Source of the DNA: Rehmannia glutinosa
Taxonomy: Eukaryota; Streptophyta; Magnoliopsida; Lamiales; Orobanchaceae
NCBI GenBank assembly: GCA_016081115.2
Contig: CM071930.1
Location: 35,231,641-35,295,640 of the forward strand
Direction of reading: 5' to 3'
DNA: 64,000 nucleotides
Shown here piece after piece: positions 24,301 to 36,000 of this stretch; within the stretch, counting starts at the first letter, position 1, and each line of letters starts with the position of its first letter. The position numbers and the translations under genes are program-made. The notes beneath the pieces were generated by a model that saw nothing but the letters and a program-made list of their open reading frames with translations, was not told where the DNA came from and did not search any database.

Positions 24301-27300
24301 TCAAGTAATTCAGGTTAAGTTGAAAGAAGAGACTAAAAAAATAACTTTAATACTTTATAATTTTGAAAAATAAGTACTGAATTTACAAATTTAATCTTTC
24401 TACTATGTTTGAATATATTCAAAATGTAGTGAACTTCTATTACAATGTATTTTACATTTACAAATAGATCATACTTGAAAAATAAATAAATAAATTTTGT
24501 AAAATATTAAACAAATACTTATTGGTCAAGTTGATTACTTTTATGTTGATAGATTCTTTTCCCATCCACAGTCTTTGCATGTTTTAAATATTTATTCAAT
24601 TAAATTAATATATCATGCAATGATTTTAAAGAAGTTTAATAATTTATTAATTCTATGTTTGCAAGTAAATTATTACGAGAAGAGTTATTTATTTGGAAAA
24701 TGACTACGATTTTATTTAAAAAATGCTTAGAACTATCAACTAGAATACAATAATAATGAGAATCAAGTTAAAATGTGTAAAAACAAAGACTATAGTTTAT
24801 TATATTTCAACATTTTTTGTGATCATAGTCTTTCACATGCAAAGCGCACCTCTTTTACTACTAAGCTATAAATGCCATAATGTCTTGCTAAGAACACGAC
24901 AAGTTGTCTATTCCATGCACAACCATAATTAAAAACAACACTTATCAAGAGCAAACGAGTTGCCATGTTGCGCACCCAAAAAGCAAGAATATTTTCTTCT
25001 TCAAAAGCAAACAATACATTTAAAGTAATACATAAGGAAAGAGATATAAAAAGGCCACAAATCATATACCTGCCAGGTTCTCTGCAGCAAATCTAAGGCA
25101 AATAGCTTTCAATTCTGCAGCATGAAAACGATCTGCCAAAGCAAGTATATGTGCAACAGAATTCACAGATATATCCTTGCAAAGATGAGATTCACACACC
25201 CTTCTTAGTCTTCCCAAATCATAACGATCAGCTGCTGCGAGCAACTTCGCAGTTAATGTGTCAGTTATCAAAGGAGATGAACAAGAGCTAGATGCTATCA
25301 GCTCATCTTCAGCTAAGGCATCTCTGTATATAAAGTGTAACATCGCCTGTCACACAAAAGGTAACTTCAGTAGGCTATTCCAATCCCGGAAAAGAGAAAA
25401 ATTTCATCTGTCAATCTAAAACGATGATGTTGCGTAAACCAAGAAGATAATGCAATTTAAAGTGAAGGATTTTTCTTGCAGAACTAATGAATTTACTAAC
25501 CTTAAAAACTTTAGGTTCCATGTCCGATACCATAATCTCTTGCTCATCACTATCCAAATCTTCAAAAAATTCAGACCGAAATATGGGGGAACGGGCAGCC
25601 AATACCAACTTGTGGGCACGAAATTTCTCCCCAGCCACATTAAAAATAATATCAGAGCCTTCCATATTTTCCAGCAGCATACCAAAATTTGACCCGATGT
25701 CAGAATCTGGAACCTGAATTGAATGTAACCTCGAACAATCAATAGCAGAAACCACAACCCCAACAGTACAGTTGATCTTCAAGCAATCATCTTTAAGATA
25801 ATCTGAAGTTTCAAGCATGGCTCTCCTGAAAAAACGCTTGTATCCCCTGTATTCAAGTTTTTAAAAAGGAAAACATAAATGAAAATTTAGTTAATCGAAA
25901 GCAACGGAAGAACAATGTTTCTAAAACAATTTAAAGGGTGTTTGACAGAGTTGCAAATATAAAAAGAGAATAGACATGTAACCAAATCCTTTTTCTTTCC
26001 TGAACCATAAACTCGGAACTCCTACAAGAATTTGCTTAAGCCTATTCAGAATCCCTGGAGTGAATCGTCCATGTTAGTCATCCTATCAAACTAATTTTTT
26101 AGGTTATGTTGCATCTTAAAATAGAAGCTTCATAGAATAAAAATGTCAATTGTCCCAAACCCTCAGCAAACAAATAATACCAACCTAATCACATCATATG
26201 CACAATGAAATCTTCTTACGAGATCTTAGTTACAGATACCCTTGTGCGTTGAGTACTGGTCGTTGATTTCAATAATACTGGATTACATAATAAAATAAAA
26301 GATATAAGAACAATTGCTAAGTAACTAAATAACAAAGATGATTAACAGAAACCACTTTTACTAACCCAACTACCCAAGACAACCTGAAGTCAAGTAAACT
26401 TCCCTATAACGATCATGAGCTGCTCCACACACAACAGAGAGAACATATCAAATCCTCTTCTACCAAAGAAATGTATCTTCGTGACATTGTCAATACCAAA
26501 TAATACATAAACTTCCAGATTCACTTGAGCTCATCAATTTTTCATTCCAATAATGCCAGAGCACAGGTCCAAGTGTAGTTCCTTAGATTCAAATTCAATG
26601 TCCACAAGTACATAAAGAAAACAATGCAGGCAAAAGCAGCATCCAGATATATTAATATATAGTTCTCTTTACGAGATTATATTATAAATACTTCAACTGA
26701 CCAAAAAATTGAGAAAAATGAACACATGAACAACATTTCAATCATAACCAGATTTACTTGAGCTCATTAATTTTTATCCAACAATGTCTGAGCACAGGTC
26801 CAACCACAGCCGCAAATTATTAATAAAGCTCCTTAGATTCAAATTCAATGTCCACAATATTTAAAAAAAAAAAATCAATGTCCACAAGTACTTAAAGAAA
26901 TTAGATGCAGGCAAAGTCGACATTCAGATTTACATAAATAGTCATTTCTCTTCATAAGACTATATGATAACTAGACTGACCAAAAAAATTGAGAAAAATG
27001 CGCATATGAACAGCATTTCAATTATAACTAGAGATTATTCTCAACATTCGTTACAGGTAAAGCAACTCATATCAGACTACTCAAAACCTTCCCAAAAGGT
27101 TCACATAAACAATAAAGAGTATTAAACTTTTTGCCTCAGTGCAAAAATTCCCCACAATGAACCATTTAACTACAATTATTTGCTCCAATTTATTCAAAAT
27201 TCGCACTCCTTCAAACTCGTCTTCCTCCATGAGTGGTAAAGCCAACAAAATAAGTATTATGTGCGTCCTATAACAAATAGTATGCAAATAATACACAGAA

Positions 27301-29773
27301 ACAAGGAATTGAAATTAAAACTAAAAGCCTAAAAGTTCACAGGCATGTCAATATAAAAACCACACTAGTTATGTTTGGGATCAATTGACCATACAACAAG
27401 CAACGATACTGCTAAGATTTATAAGGATATGTTTAGGGGCAAGGGCTTATAAATTACAAGACCCCTTACGATCTATATATATAGGAGAATGTTTGATAAT
27501 AAAAGGAAAGAGAATAAATCACAATCACAAGAAAATATCACAGAATATCACCTTGATCTACTTTCTTAATCATCTTGATCTACTTTCCTATAGTTTTGAT
27601 TGACATTCCTTTAACATCCCCCTTAAGCGTGAGCATACATATCACATGCTGCAAGCTTGTTCCACAAAAATTTCATTCGAGACCCTCATAATGATTAATA
27701 GAACAAATCTGCGAGTTAATCTTCTGGCTTGACATATGATGTTTTCCTCACCCCTTCTTGAAGCTTCTCACAAACAAAGTGACAATCAACCTCTATATAT
27801 TTGGTTCTCTCATGAAAGATTGGGTTGGATGCAATATGAATAGCTGCTTGATTATAATTTATCACATATTAACTCTATATGAGAAGAATGTTCAAAACCG
27901 ATCTCACGTAACAGATGCTTTAGCCAGATTAGCTCAAATGTCGTGTAGGTCATTGCTTTGTATTCAGATTCAACACTAGATCTTGCAACGACAATCTATT
28001 TCTTGCTCTTCAACGGTACCAAGCTTCATCTCATAAATATACATTAACCTCGAAGTATAGCGTCGATCATATGATCCTGCCCAATCTGCATCAGTGTGGC
28101 CTTGAATTCAAGTATGACCACGATTTTGATATAAACGGCCCCGCCCTCGGGCACCCATTAGATACCTCAAGATTCTAATTACTGCATCCCAATGATTAGT
28201 TCGTGCTGATTGCATAAATTGACTTACCACACTAGTCGCAAAAGAGATATTTAGGCATGTAACCGTCGCGTAATTGCTTTGTATTTGGTTCCATAGGACT
28301 ATCTACAGGTTTGACTCCCAAGATCCAACTATCCAACCGCTTAATATTACAACCAAAAATACGCAAATCATGCAGCAGTAGAGATTCAACTTATAACCAA
28401 AGATCAGCCATCTTCCCTTGACAAACAAGAAATACCACATATGATAAGATGGCACTGAAGAAGACAGCTAAATTTAAAATTTTACCCAAAAATAGAACAA
28501 AACAGAAAAGTACCTTTACACAAAAATTGATAACGATAAGAACAATTCACTACATATACCAGACTCTATATCAACAAATACAAGATGTAGAATTCAATAA
28601 GATTAGTATATAATATGCACAATAACACTAATGTGTACTCATTTACTAACCATAAGCTTAATTGCCAGAAGTCTTGTTAGCCAAATTACTTTAATTAGCA
28701 TGTTGCTCAATATCTAATCTACCTTAAGATACACATGAGACGCATTCAATGTTAAAGTAGACCTGTGCCACTCTATCTTCGCTTGAAAGCACGAGAACGT
28801 ACAATCATTTGATCTGCAAATCCTTGAACTTCTTTCATCTAGCTTTCAACTACTGTTTCAATTTTACACCAAATATAGTCCCCAAGTACAGAAATATAAC
28901 AATTTTTAGATTGCATAAGATACTTCGCTTCCAAATTCATAAATTGATCACCTGATATCAATGAATTCATTAGCTGTGAGATCAAATGTAGCTGACACTA
29001 AGAAGAACACAAAACTTATCCCTTATATGCAGTGAAAGAACTTAACCAAAATTAGCACAACTCTCTTCCACTTTCAAGTATAAACATAATAAGATTTTTA
29101 TTTAAATTTTTGAGATGTATTAATCAACAGTTTCGCCATTCTCAAGACACAACACCTTTATCCTTGAACCCACAGAAGCCCCTGTACTCCTCGATCCCTC
29201 ATCAAAAACATTAACATTCAGTTCACATAAACGTGAAGCACTCAAAATATAGCCAGTCGGTGAAAATCAACATATAGAACCCTGTGGCAATCCGAGAAAA
29301 TGAAGCCTAATCTCACAAAAACTACAAATGCGTCAAAAAAACACAAATATAAAAAGATATATAAGACTTTACCACATACTCCCCCGGTATTTAAGCGTAT
29401 ATGGCCCGCTCTCAAGCGACCTATCGAAATGGCTATGCACTTTATGCTTCCCTCTCCCGCTCTGGTCAACCAAAGTCAACTCGAACAACGCCCGCACGTC
29501 CGTACCCTCGCTCGCCAACGCGATGAAGACCGAAACGTAGGTCGAATTATCCTCTGGGTTTTTACCGTCGGGGTAAAAGTAAATTGCCCATTTGTACCCT
29601 CCGACGGTGAAATCATCACTGGCTATGTGTTTGCCGATACCCATGCCTTTGGCCAGAGAATAGCCCTGGATCACGAAACGGTGCGACCCGTTTATCGTCT
29701 CGGTTACGGACCGGGAGCTCGTCGGGGAAATTAACGAATTCTGGTTCGGGGTTTTTTCCGGTGTTTCGGACAT
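21343..29773 (-). CDS. BPM: BTB/POZ and MATH domain protein (BPM), CUL3 adaptor
   Basis: Substrate adaptor of the CULLIN3 E3 ubiquitin ligase: MATH binds targets and BTB binds CUL3, in nucleus and cytosol. Known plant clients include transcription factors of the ERF/AP2, HD-Zip and MYB groups. Exons on the minus strand are 29773-29373, 25846-25501, 25346-25070 and 21530-21343, with GT/AG borders and matching phases. They give 403 residues, close to Arabidopsis BPM1. MATH lies at about residues 20-155 (GSHRFVIQGYS, then FDRSLESGPYTLKYRGSMW, GYKRFFRRAMLE). BTB lies at about 185-310 (GSDIIFNVAGEKFRAHKLVL, AARSPIF, AAADRYDLGRLR). The tail ends in an Arg-rich GRRVRQRT, as in BPMs. Introns 1 and 3 are about 3.5 kb each and swollen by transposons, but no exon is damaged. 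The paralogue number is not assigned. Confidence 0.93.
22575..22895. repeat. Local tandem duplication in BPM intron 3
   Basis: A unit of about 160 bp (22580-22735: cttgttgtattcattgca, then gcattctcttaatttttgca and cttctattgccata) is repeated at about 22742-22890 (cttgtcgtattcattgca, gcattctcttaattttcaca, cttctattgctata). Divergence is modest. Confidence 0.75.
23086..24861 (+). mobile_element. Non-autonomous Helitron in BPM intron 3
   Basis: Begins A/TCTATATATACTATTATAG at 23086, matching the 5' end of the Helitron at 11400. It ends at about 24861 with catgcaaagcgcacctcttt and actact, the counterpart of catgcaacgcacgttcacc and ACTAG at 5540; the terminal CTAG reads CTAC here, so one base has changed. 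It is about 1.78 kb, AT-rich and without coding sequence. It is inserted opposite to the BPM reading direction and away from splice sites, so splicing is probably tolerated. Confidence 0.65.
26520..27035. repeat. Tandem duplication of about 240 bp in BPM intron 1
   Basis: Segments at about 26518-26760 and 26750-27035 share cacttgagctcatcaat / tacttgagctcattaat, gagcacaggtccaa, ccttagattcaaattcaatg, tgcaggcaaa and ccaaaaaattgagaaaaatg in the same order. The second copy contains a small extra insertion around an A tract. Confidence 0.75.
27372..27616 (-). mobile_element. 3' LTR of a truncated copia element in BPM intron 1
   Basis: On the minus strand the LTR starts TGTTAAAGGAATGTC (27616) and ends ATCCCAAACA (27372), so it has TG...CA ends and is 245 bp long. 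It follows a purine tract aagggggA directly upstream (27626-27617). Such short LTRs are typical of small copia families of the Tork/TAR type. Confidence 0.75.
27617..28345 (-). pseudogene. Copia RNase H remnant, 5'-truncated
   Basis: The minus strand shows a broken copia pol end: an AD-W-AG-type stretch (gcagattgggcaggatc), the block rich in gcccgagggcggggccgt, a motif equivalent to SEYKAMT (tctgaatacaaagcaatg), and a tail resembling ERTKxIEVDCHFV (gagagaaccaaatatataga). Several stops and frameshifts are present. Together with the LTR at 27372-27616 it is the 3' end of an element; no 5' LTR or gag was found in the intron. Confidence 0.75.
28346..29372 (-). other. Left part of BPM intron 1, nothing further recognised
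   Basis: A/T-rich intronic DNA next to the exon 1 donor, with no repeat ends or coding signals seen. Confidence 0.5.
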
Positions 29774-30706
29774 TTTCGAGGCGCAGATTTTCGTAATTTC
29801 CTTTTCGTGATTTGGGGGGATTGGATTTTAGAGAGAGAGATAGACGAGGAGGAAAGTTGGTTAGGGTTTTTTGGTTCAATTTTGTAGGTAAATTTCTGAA
29901 ATTTATGGTTGTCGGAATTATTGGTGGAGAAGAGAGTCGATTAATTGGATTTGGGGACGCGAATGACTTATTTCTTTTTCAGTACAGTATATATTTCTTC
30001 TTACCCGTTTATTGTCTTATTGATTAGGATTTAAAAGGAGGCTCGAATTTACAAGTTACAACTTCGCCCTTTTTTTTTGAGGAATACAACTTCGCCCTTG
30101 GTTGCTTGAGTAAGATAGTGCTTTTTAAATAAGACTAGTATATTGATCGTTCGATGCATTAAGTGTAATATAATGAATCATTGTATTTTGATATTAAAAA
30201 ATTGATATATTGAAATAATGGTGGGTGGGGCGGTATCTCAAGATCTTGACCCGAATAAAATAAGCTAGAATTTATTAAATAATAATTATTATTAGTATTA
30301 GTATTTAATATATTTTCACAAATATTATGTGAAATATCCAACAATAAATTAAAACTTAGGAAAATGAGAAAAATGCAAGAAAAAGATTGATTACATTTGA
30401 AGCAAGTTTATACACTTATTAAAAACACTTGTTGAGTTGTTTAAAACTTTAAAAATTATACGCTCATTAATCAATTGAGACATAGCAAAAATTTATATAA
30501 AATTTTCTCACGGGTCTAAATCTCTGAGACGGATCCATACCTAAACCCATGGTGGCATTTTTGTATTTTTCTTTTTGGGGGGTGGTTTGACATTTTTGTA
30601 ATAATAGGAGCCTAGAAGGTGACACAACATGGGGCGCGGGTGGTATTTTTGTAAAATTAGGGCGATGGTATCACTTTAGACTCGAAAAGTATCATTTTTT
30701 ATTGAG
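29774..30706. promoter_or_regulatory. BPM promoter/5' UTR and upstream intergenic DNA
   Basis: Directly upstream of the BPM start the minus strand has a CT-rich leader (tctatctctctctct near 29830-29850), common in plant 5' UTRs. Beyond about 30050 lie AT-rich DNA and a stretch with tatcactttagactcgaaaa (30669-30690), a motif that recurs near 58740 and 58970. No core promoter element can be assigned with confidence. Confidence 0.4.
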
Positions 30707-30707
30707 A

Positions 30708-30973
30708 AAAATTAATAAACCCCCAAACTATACGCGATTTTCTACATTGCCCCTAAACTAATTTTTTTCTACTTAACCCTGAACTACATGAAAATTTCTA
30801 CGGTCCCATCTCTCCTCCCCCGCAGCGGAATATTCGTCAGTTCGCATTCGCGACGGGTGGAAGAGATGGGACCGTAGAATTTTTCATGTAGTTCAGGGGG
30901 TTAAATAGAAAAAAAAATAGTTTAGGGGGTAATGTGAAAATCATGCATAGTTAGGGGGTATTAAAATTTCCTC
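30708..30973. mobile_element. Foldback MITE, left of the retrotransposon block
   Basis: A near-perfect palindrome-like structure: cccccaaactatacgcgatt, ctaaactaattttttt and gaactacatgaaaatttcta on the left are mirrored by tagaatttttcatgtagttc, aaaaaatagtttaggggg and gcatagttagggggt on the right. The centre is GC-rich. A second copy of this family is at 57498-57775. Confidence 0.75.
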
Positions 30974-30984
30974 TAGTAGTTAAA

Positions 30985-31441
30985 TCAACTTTAAAATTTC
31001 ATTTAATTCTTCCTTAATTTTAGATTTATTAGCTTACCAGGTTCGACTTTTCCCCGTATGCACATCAAATTGTAAATTATGTGTGCCCATAAATATGTAT
31101 GCATGCTTATATAATATGCTATAATTTCATTGATTTTGTCAAAATGGTATTATAGTTCGTTGGGTTCTTGATTAGGGCGGGCCTGACCCGCCGCGGGGCG
31201 CGGGCGAGTCAGGTCGGCCCCTCCTACCCCACATTAAATAAATTTAAATAGAAAAAAATAAATTTTTTTATTTTTAATATTCTTTACAAAAATATCATCC
31301 CTATTCTTTACAAAAATTATTAAATATATTAAAAAACATAGGCGGGGCGGGGGGGCAAGGCAAGTACTCGTGGGTCGTGTCATAATTATCATCCCTATTC
31401 TTGACCATTCTATTGCTTATGCATCGAATAAAAACAATCGT
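30985..31441. repeat. Left flank of element A, duplicated at 55262-55714
   Basis: Starts tcaactttaaaatttc and ends at the LTR with aaaacaatcgt. It is almost identical to 55262-55714; nearly all differences fall in a GC-rich patch (about 31174-31222 versus 55453-55495) and a few G/C runs. It contains no gene. Confidence 0.85.
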
Positions 31442-33007
31442 TGTTGGGAAATTTATTGTTTAGATTTTGATGAATGCCATGTAAAACTTAGAATAGGAAG
31501 TTGGCACCCCATTTTTGTTGTAAACTCGCATTGTAACAAATAAAATTTGTCAAGCCGAGTTAAGTCGGCTATGCTAAACATGCAAGAAGACAACCGGAGA
31601 CTAGAAGGAAGACTCATTGCGCAGACAAATTGAGTATGGCAAAGAAGAGAAGACGAACTCGACTCGAAGGTGCAACTGAGATCGGTGAGTAAAGTATCGA
31701 TCAAGTCAACTCAAGATAGCCAGTCTCGAGTTGAAGTGACGAAGAGTCATTCATGATTGAAAGGCGACTCTAAGTCACCTGGGAAAGCAAGGAAATGCGG
31801 TCAAGTCGAGATAATCGAAAGAGATCCGTTGCCGAAATCAAGAGAATTACTTAAACAAGTAATACCTCCATGCTACCTTTCTCGAAGTGCTCGATCCCGA
31901 GGAAGCGTGCAAAGGGAATGAACGAATGGGAAGCACTACACCGTGTCGAACTCTCGAAAAGTCAAGAACAATTCATACGAGGAAGTGGCAATTCAAGGAT
32001 CGCAACAAGACAAGCCAACGACCACAAGTGACTTTAAAAAATAAGCCTATCTCTTCAACGGGCGATTTTTGAAAGATCACTATAAAAGGCGAGGAATGAC
32101 TCTACGAGAGAAGGTTACCAAGGTTACAACCACGAACATTCAAGCAAATATTTGAATCAGTAACCTAAGATATTCTCAAATCATTCAAGATTAATCCTCA
32201 AGCCTACATTACGAAGAAAATCAATCCAACACTCACCTGTGAAGGAAAGATAACTTCAATCGGTTGAAGAGGAAATTGTTGAAGAATCAAGGGTCTACAT
32301 TCCACGAAGGATTGTAGGAAGGTTCAAGGTCGAACCAGTCTCGAGCTTTTGGAGGGCTTCATGATCAAATCCAAAGAGCTTGAGCAAATGAGTTTTGTAG
32401 TAGCAAGCGCACTACCCCTGTGAAGAAAGGTAGTCATCACGAGAAGCCGGTGAAGTGATCAAGCATCTCCGGTGATCGAGTCCCAAAGGATCAAGTCACC
32501 GTGTGATCAAGACTTGTATCTGGACTGTTACCACTTTGTATACTGATCAATACCTAGTGGATTCCTCCAGGAGTTGGAGAAGAGAGGAGTAGAAGAATTA
32601 CCCCATCTTCGAACCTCTATAAAAACTTATCGTGTCATTTATATTTCAAAGACTTTAATTCTGCATCTTATTTGTTTAATTCTTGACATATTTGCTATCC
32701 AACCGATAATCTCTAAGTACTAAAACCAAGTATTAAATCATAACTAAACCAAACTTAAGGGTGTTAAGTCTTCCCAAAAAACAAACCACAGTTGAGCTAA
32801 TTCGATCTTAAAAGTGAGTTATTCTATCAACATCTCGATCAGTCATTTGAGTGACTAACTCTCTGATTAACTAAATTGGTTGTCCACCAAGGACACAACT
32901 GTGTAGTATCAACTCTGAACTTTTAAAAAAGACCAAAAGTGAAAATTTGGTAAGGTTTATTCAACCCCCTCTTCTAAACCTTACACTCACACCCCTTGGG
33001 ACCTACA
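31442..33007 (+). mobile_element. 5' LTR of copia element A
   Basis: Starts TGTTGGGAAATTTATTG and ends GGGACCTACA (TG...CA), 1566 bp. A TATA-like ctataaaaggcgagg at about 32080 and a second tctataaaaact at about 32619 are candidate promoter elements. The primer-binding site tggtatcagagc follows at 33010-33021 and is complementary to the 3' end of initiator methionine tRNA. Homologous LTRs are at 38214, 50061 and 55715. Confidence 0.88.
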
Positions 33008-36000
33008 AGTGGTATCAGAGCGGTTGGTTTATTGAGCCTTCCGCACTGGTTACTGAACTAGATCTCCAAACTTTTCAAAGTCTGTTTTAGTACTTAAGTT
33101 TTCAAAACTACTTTTATCATTAAAAGTTATTATCATGGAAGCAAATTTGACACGCATCCCTATGTTCACTATTGAAGAATTTGATGATTGGAAAATTCGT
33201 ATGCGGCTCATCTATCAAAGATTACATGATGAGATGTGGATAGTGATAGAGGATGGGCCACTCGCAAATCTTAAAAGTGAACACAACCTGTAAGAAGAGG
33301 CTACAATCGATGGTTGTTGCCCTAGACCAAACGGTATGGTTGAAAAACCAAGAACTGGATGGACAAATGATGACAGAAAAGATACAACCTGGACAATGTA
33401 GCCAAGGACATCCTTTACAAAACCTTGGATAAAGCCATGTTCAATAAAGTCAAATCATGCAAAACAACTAAAGAAATGGGACAAGCTAACATTGATTTGT
33501 GAAGGCTCGGAGCAAATCAAGGAAAATAAATTATCGGTGGTTGTACAAAAATTTGAGAATTTCAAAATGATCGCAGGAAAACCTGGATCAACCGGATGCT
33601 CGGTTCATATAAATCACCAACGAGCTATCTCACTTGGAAAGGAATATACACGAGAAGAAATGTGTATGAAGATCCTAAAAGTCTCCCGGTGAATGGGAAA
33701 TGAAGGTCATGGCACGAGACATTCCATGGACCTATCGAAGACCTCCAACCATGAACTATTCTCGGATCTCAAAGTCCTACGAATTTGAGAAGAAAAGATC
33801 GAGGAAGAGAATTTGTACTCAAAATAGCAACCGCTCTAATTGTTAAGGATGGAAAGAGAGGTGAGGTCAAAGAAGTCATTGATCCGGAAGAAATAACCCC
33901 GATGGTTAAAAGGTTCAACAAGTTCTTCAATAAGAACTACAAGAGAGGCAAGGGCGAATCTTCCGTAGAAGACACTCGGCTCCTCCAAGTCAAGGGAAGA
34001 TAGGCCAACCAAGAGAACAAATCATCAAAAAAAGTCAATATCAAAGGGCCGACAATCCAAGAATGGAAAGAGGCGATCAAAAGGTTGAATATCTATCTTT
34101 GAACCGTAGGCAACCAGTCACTATGCCATTGATTGTCCATATCCTGTAGTCAACAAATACGAGGAATGAAGAAGAAAGAAAGGTCTTGAGAGAAAGAAGA
34201 CAAAAAAAAAAAAAAGGCAATGTTGGTCTGCGAGAGATCTGCCGAGACAATGCTAAGTCAAGAGAGACAATGATTGAGAGAGCGATGAAGCCGACTACTC
34301 AAGTGACTCGAAGAAGAAGCCCGATCTGTTTTGATGGGCAAGGAACAAGATCAACGACCAAGAAGATGAGGTACACTCTAACTCATCAAACTCGATTCGA
34401 TGATAGTGACTCGTGATACACACACTTCATCACCCACCGATCTTTATGATTCATTAGGCAAAATGATGAAAGATTTTGAACACATTAAATCCTCACACAC
34501 ACTACTAAATGAGGAAAACACCTACTTAAGAGCCAAAACTCACAAATGACTAAGGAGCCGAGTACTCTAAGTCAAATAGGCGATGAGAATAAAAGTTTAA
34601 AGGCCGAAAATGCCAAGCTAATAGCGAGAAATAGCTTGCCATAGAAAAGAGGAGAATGACCTCAAAAATGTGATTGCCTCATTCACTAAGGCATCTAAAT
34701 CATTGGATGATCTTATTATGAGTCAAAGAGAATGTGGAGACAAGACAGAGCTTAGGATTTAATTCCTTTGTGCTATGTCAAACTCCAAAAGTAATTTTGG
34801 AAAAAGGATCTTCAAGCAATGAAGTGTCTCAAAAATCCAAAACTCCAAATGGTGCACACATTCACTCCAAAGCACAATTACAAGCAAACTGACCTTGGTT
34901 ATAAAGGAAAAGGAAAACAACCCGATTGGGTGCGTTGAGAGGACAAATGAGAAGAAATTCGGCCAAGTTCCTCGAAAAAACTCCAAACAGAATTACTCAG
35001 AAAGAAGAAAGAGCTACCAAAAACCCCAAAAGTTCTATAAAAGAAACACATATGATGGGAATGGTAGAAATATCCAAGCCAAGTGATTGGAATGATGTGA
35101 ACTATCATCATAGACTTATGGAATATAAGCCCAAATGGCAAAGGCCTAGAACTCAAAAAGGCCATTCCAAAAGTATAAGAGCTTTCATCAAAGACACATA
35201 TGCACCTAGGCACTACACTCGGAGACACCACAATTACCCAAAGAAGGCAATTGCTAAAACACATATACAAGCATACGACAAAAGAGACAATTTGTATGAA
35301 CCTAGAATCCCCAAGCAATTTGCCAAAATTAATTATGATTATGGCACCGATAGATGGCAACCCCTAGAGCCGATCATTTGGCTATAGGCTGGTTGGATCA
35401 TCTTACAATACTAACCCCTCGGGACCCAAACAAGTATGGGTACCTAAAACTTAATTTCCTTGATTGCGAGGTTCAAGGAACAACCGAGTGCCAAGGAACC
35501 TGGTACATGGATAGTGGTTGTTCCATGGATAGTGGTCGCCCGGACATATGACGAGAAACAAGAAAAATCTGTCAAAATTCAAGGAAGTTAAAGGAGCAAA
35601 AGTCATATTTGGAGAAATGAAGCTCGGGAGAAATAAGAGGCATTGGATCCATCAAGAAGAACGGATTAGAAATCACGATGTTGCATATGTTGAAGGACTC
35701 AACTTCAACTTGCTAAGCATCAACCAACTCGCGTGACAAGGGCTATAATGTTGGATTTAACATGGGTATATGCCAAATCAAGGATATTGAATCAAATGAA
35801 GTTGTGTTGCAAGGATGCGAACAAAAGAACATGTATGTAGTAGATTGGTCAACCGCTACACCCACACTGACGTCTATTAGCAAAGAGCACAACTCAATCA
35901 AGTTGGTGTGGCACAAAAAGTAGTCACCTGAATTTCAAAACACTTAACAAGCTTGCGAAGTAATCTTGTGATAGGTCTTCCATACTCGGTATACAAGAAG

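Noticed and set aside
29300..29734. A plus-strand 144-codon gene
   Set aside because: Antisense of BPM exon 1, which has clear MATH domain sequence on the minus strand.
16901..29773. Functional pairing of the MYB and BPM genes because they are neighbours
   Set aside because: BPM proteins are known to target some MYBs, but convergent neighbours in a plant genome give no evidence of a shared pathway.
30130..30175. Third minus-strand Helitron terminus (gactagtatattgatcgttcgatgc)
   Set aside because: Resembles ACTAG plus hairpin, but no matching 5' end was found to the right and the hairpin is weak.
34899..35360. A minus-strand 153-codon gene
   Set aside because: Antisense shadow of element A coding sequence; the same shadow appears at the homologous place in element B (41751-42119).
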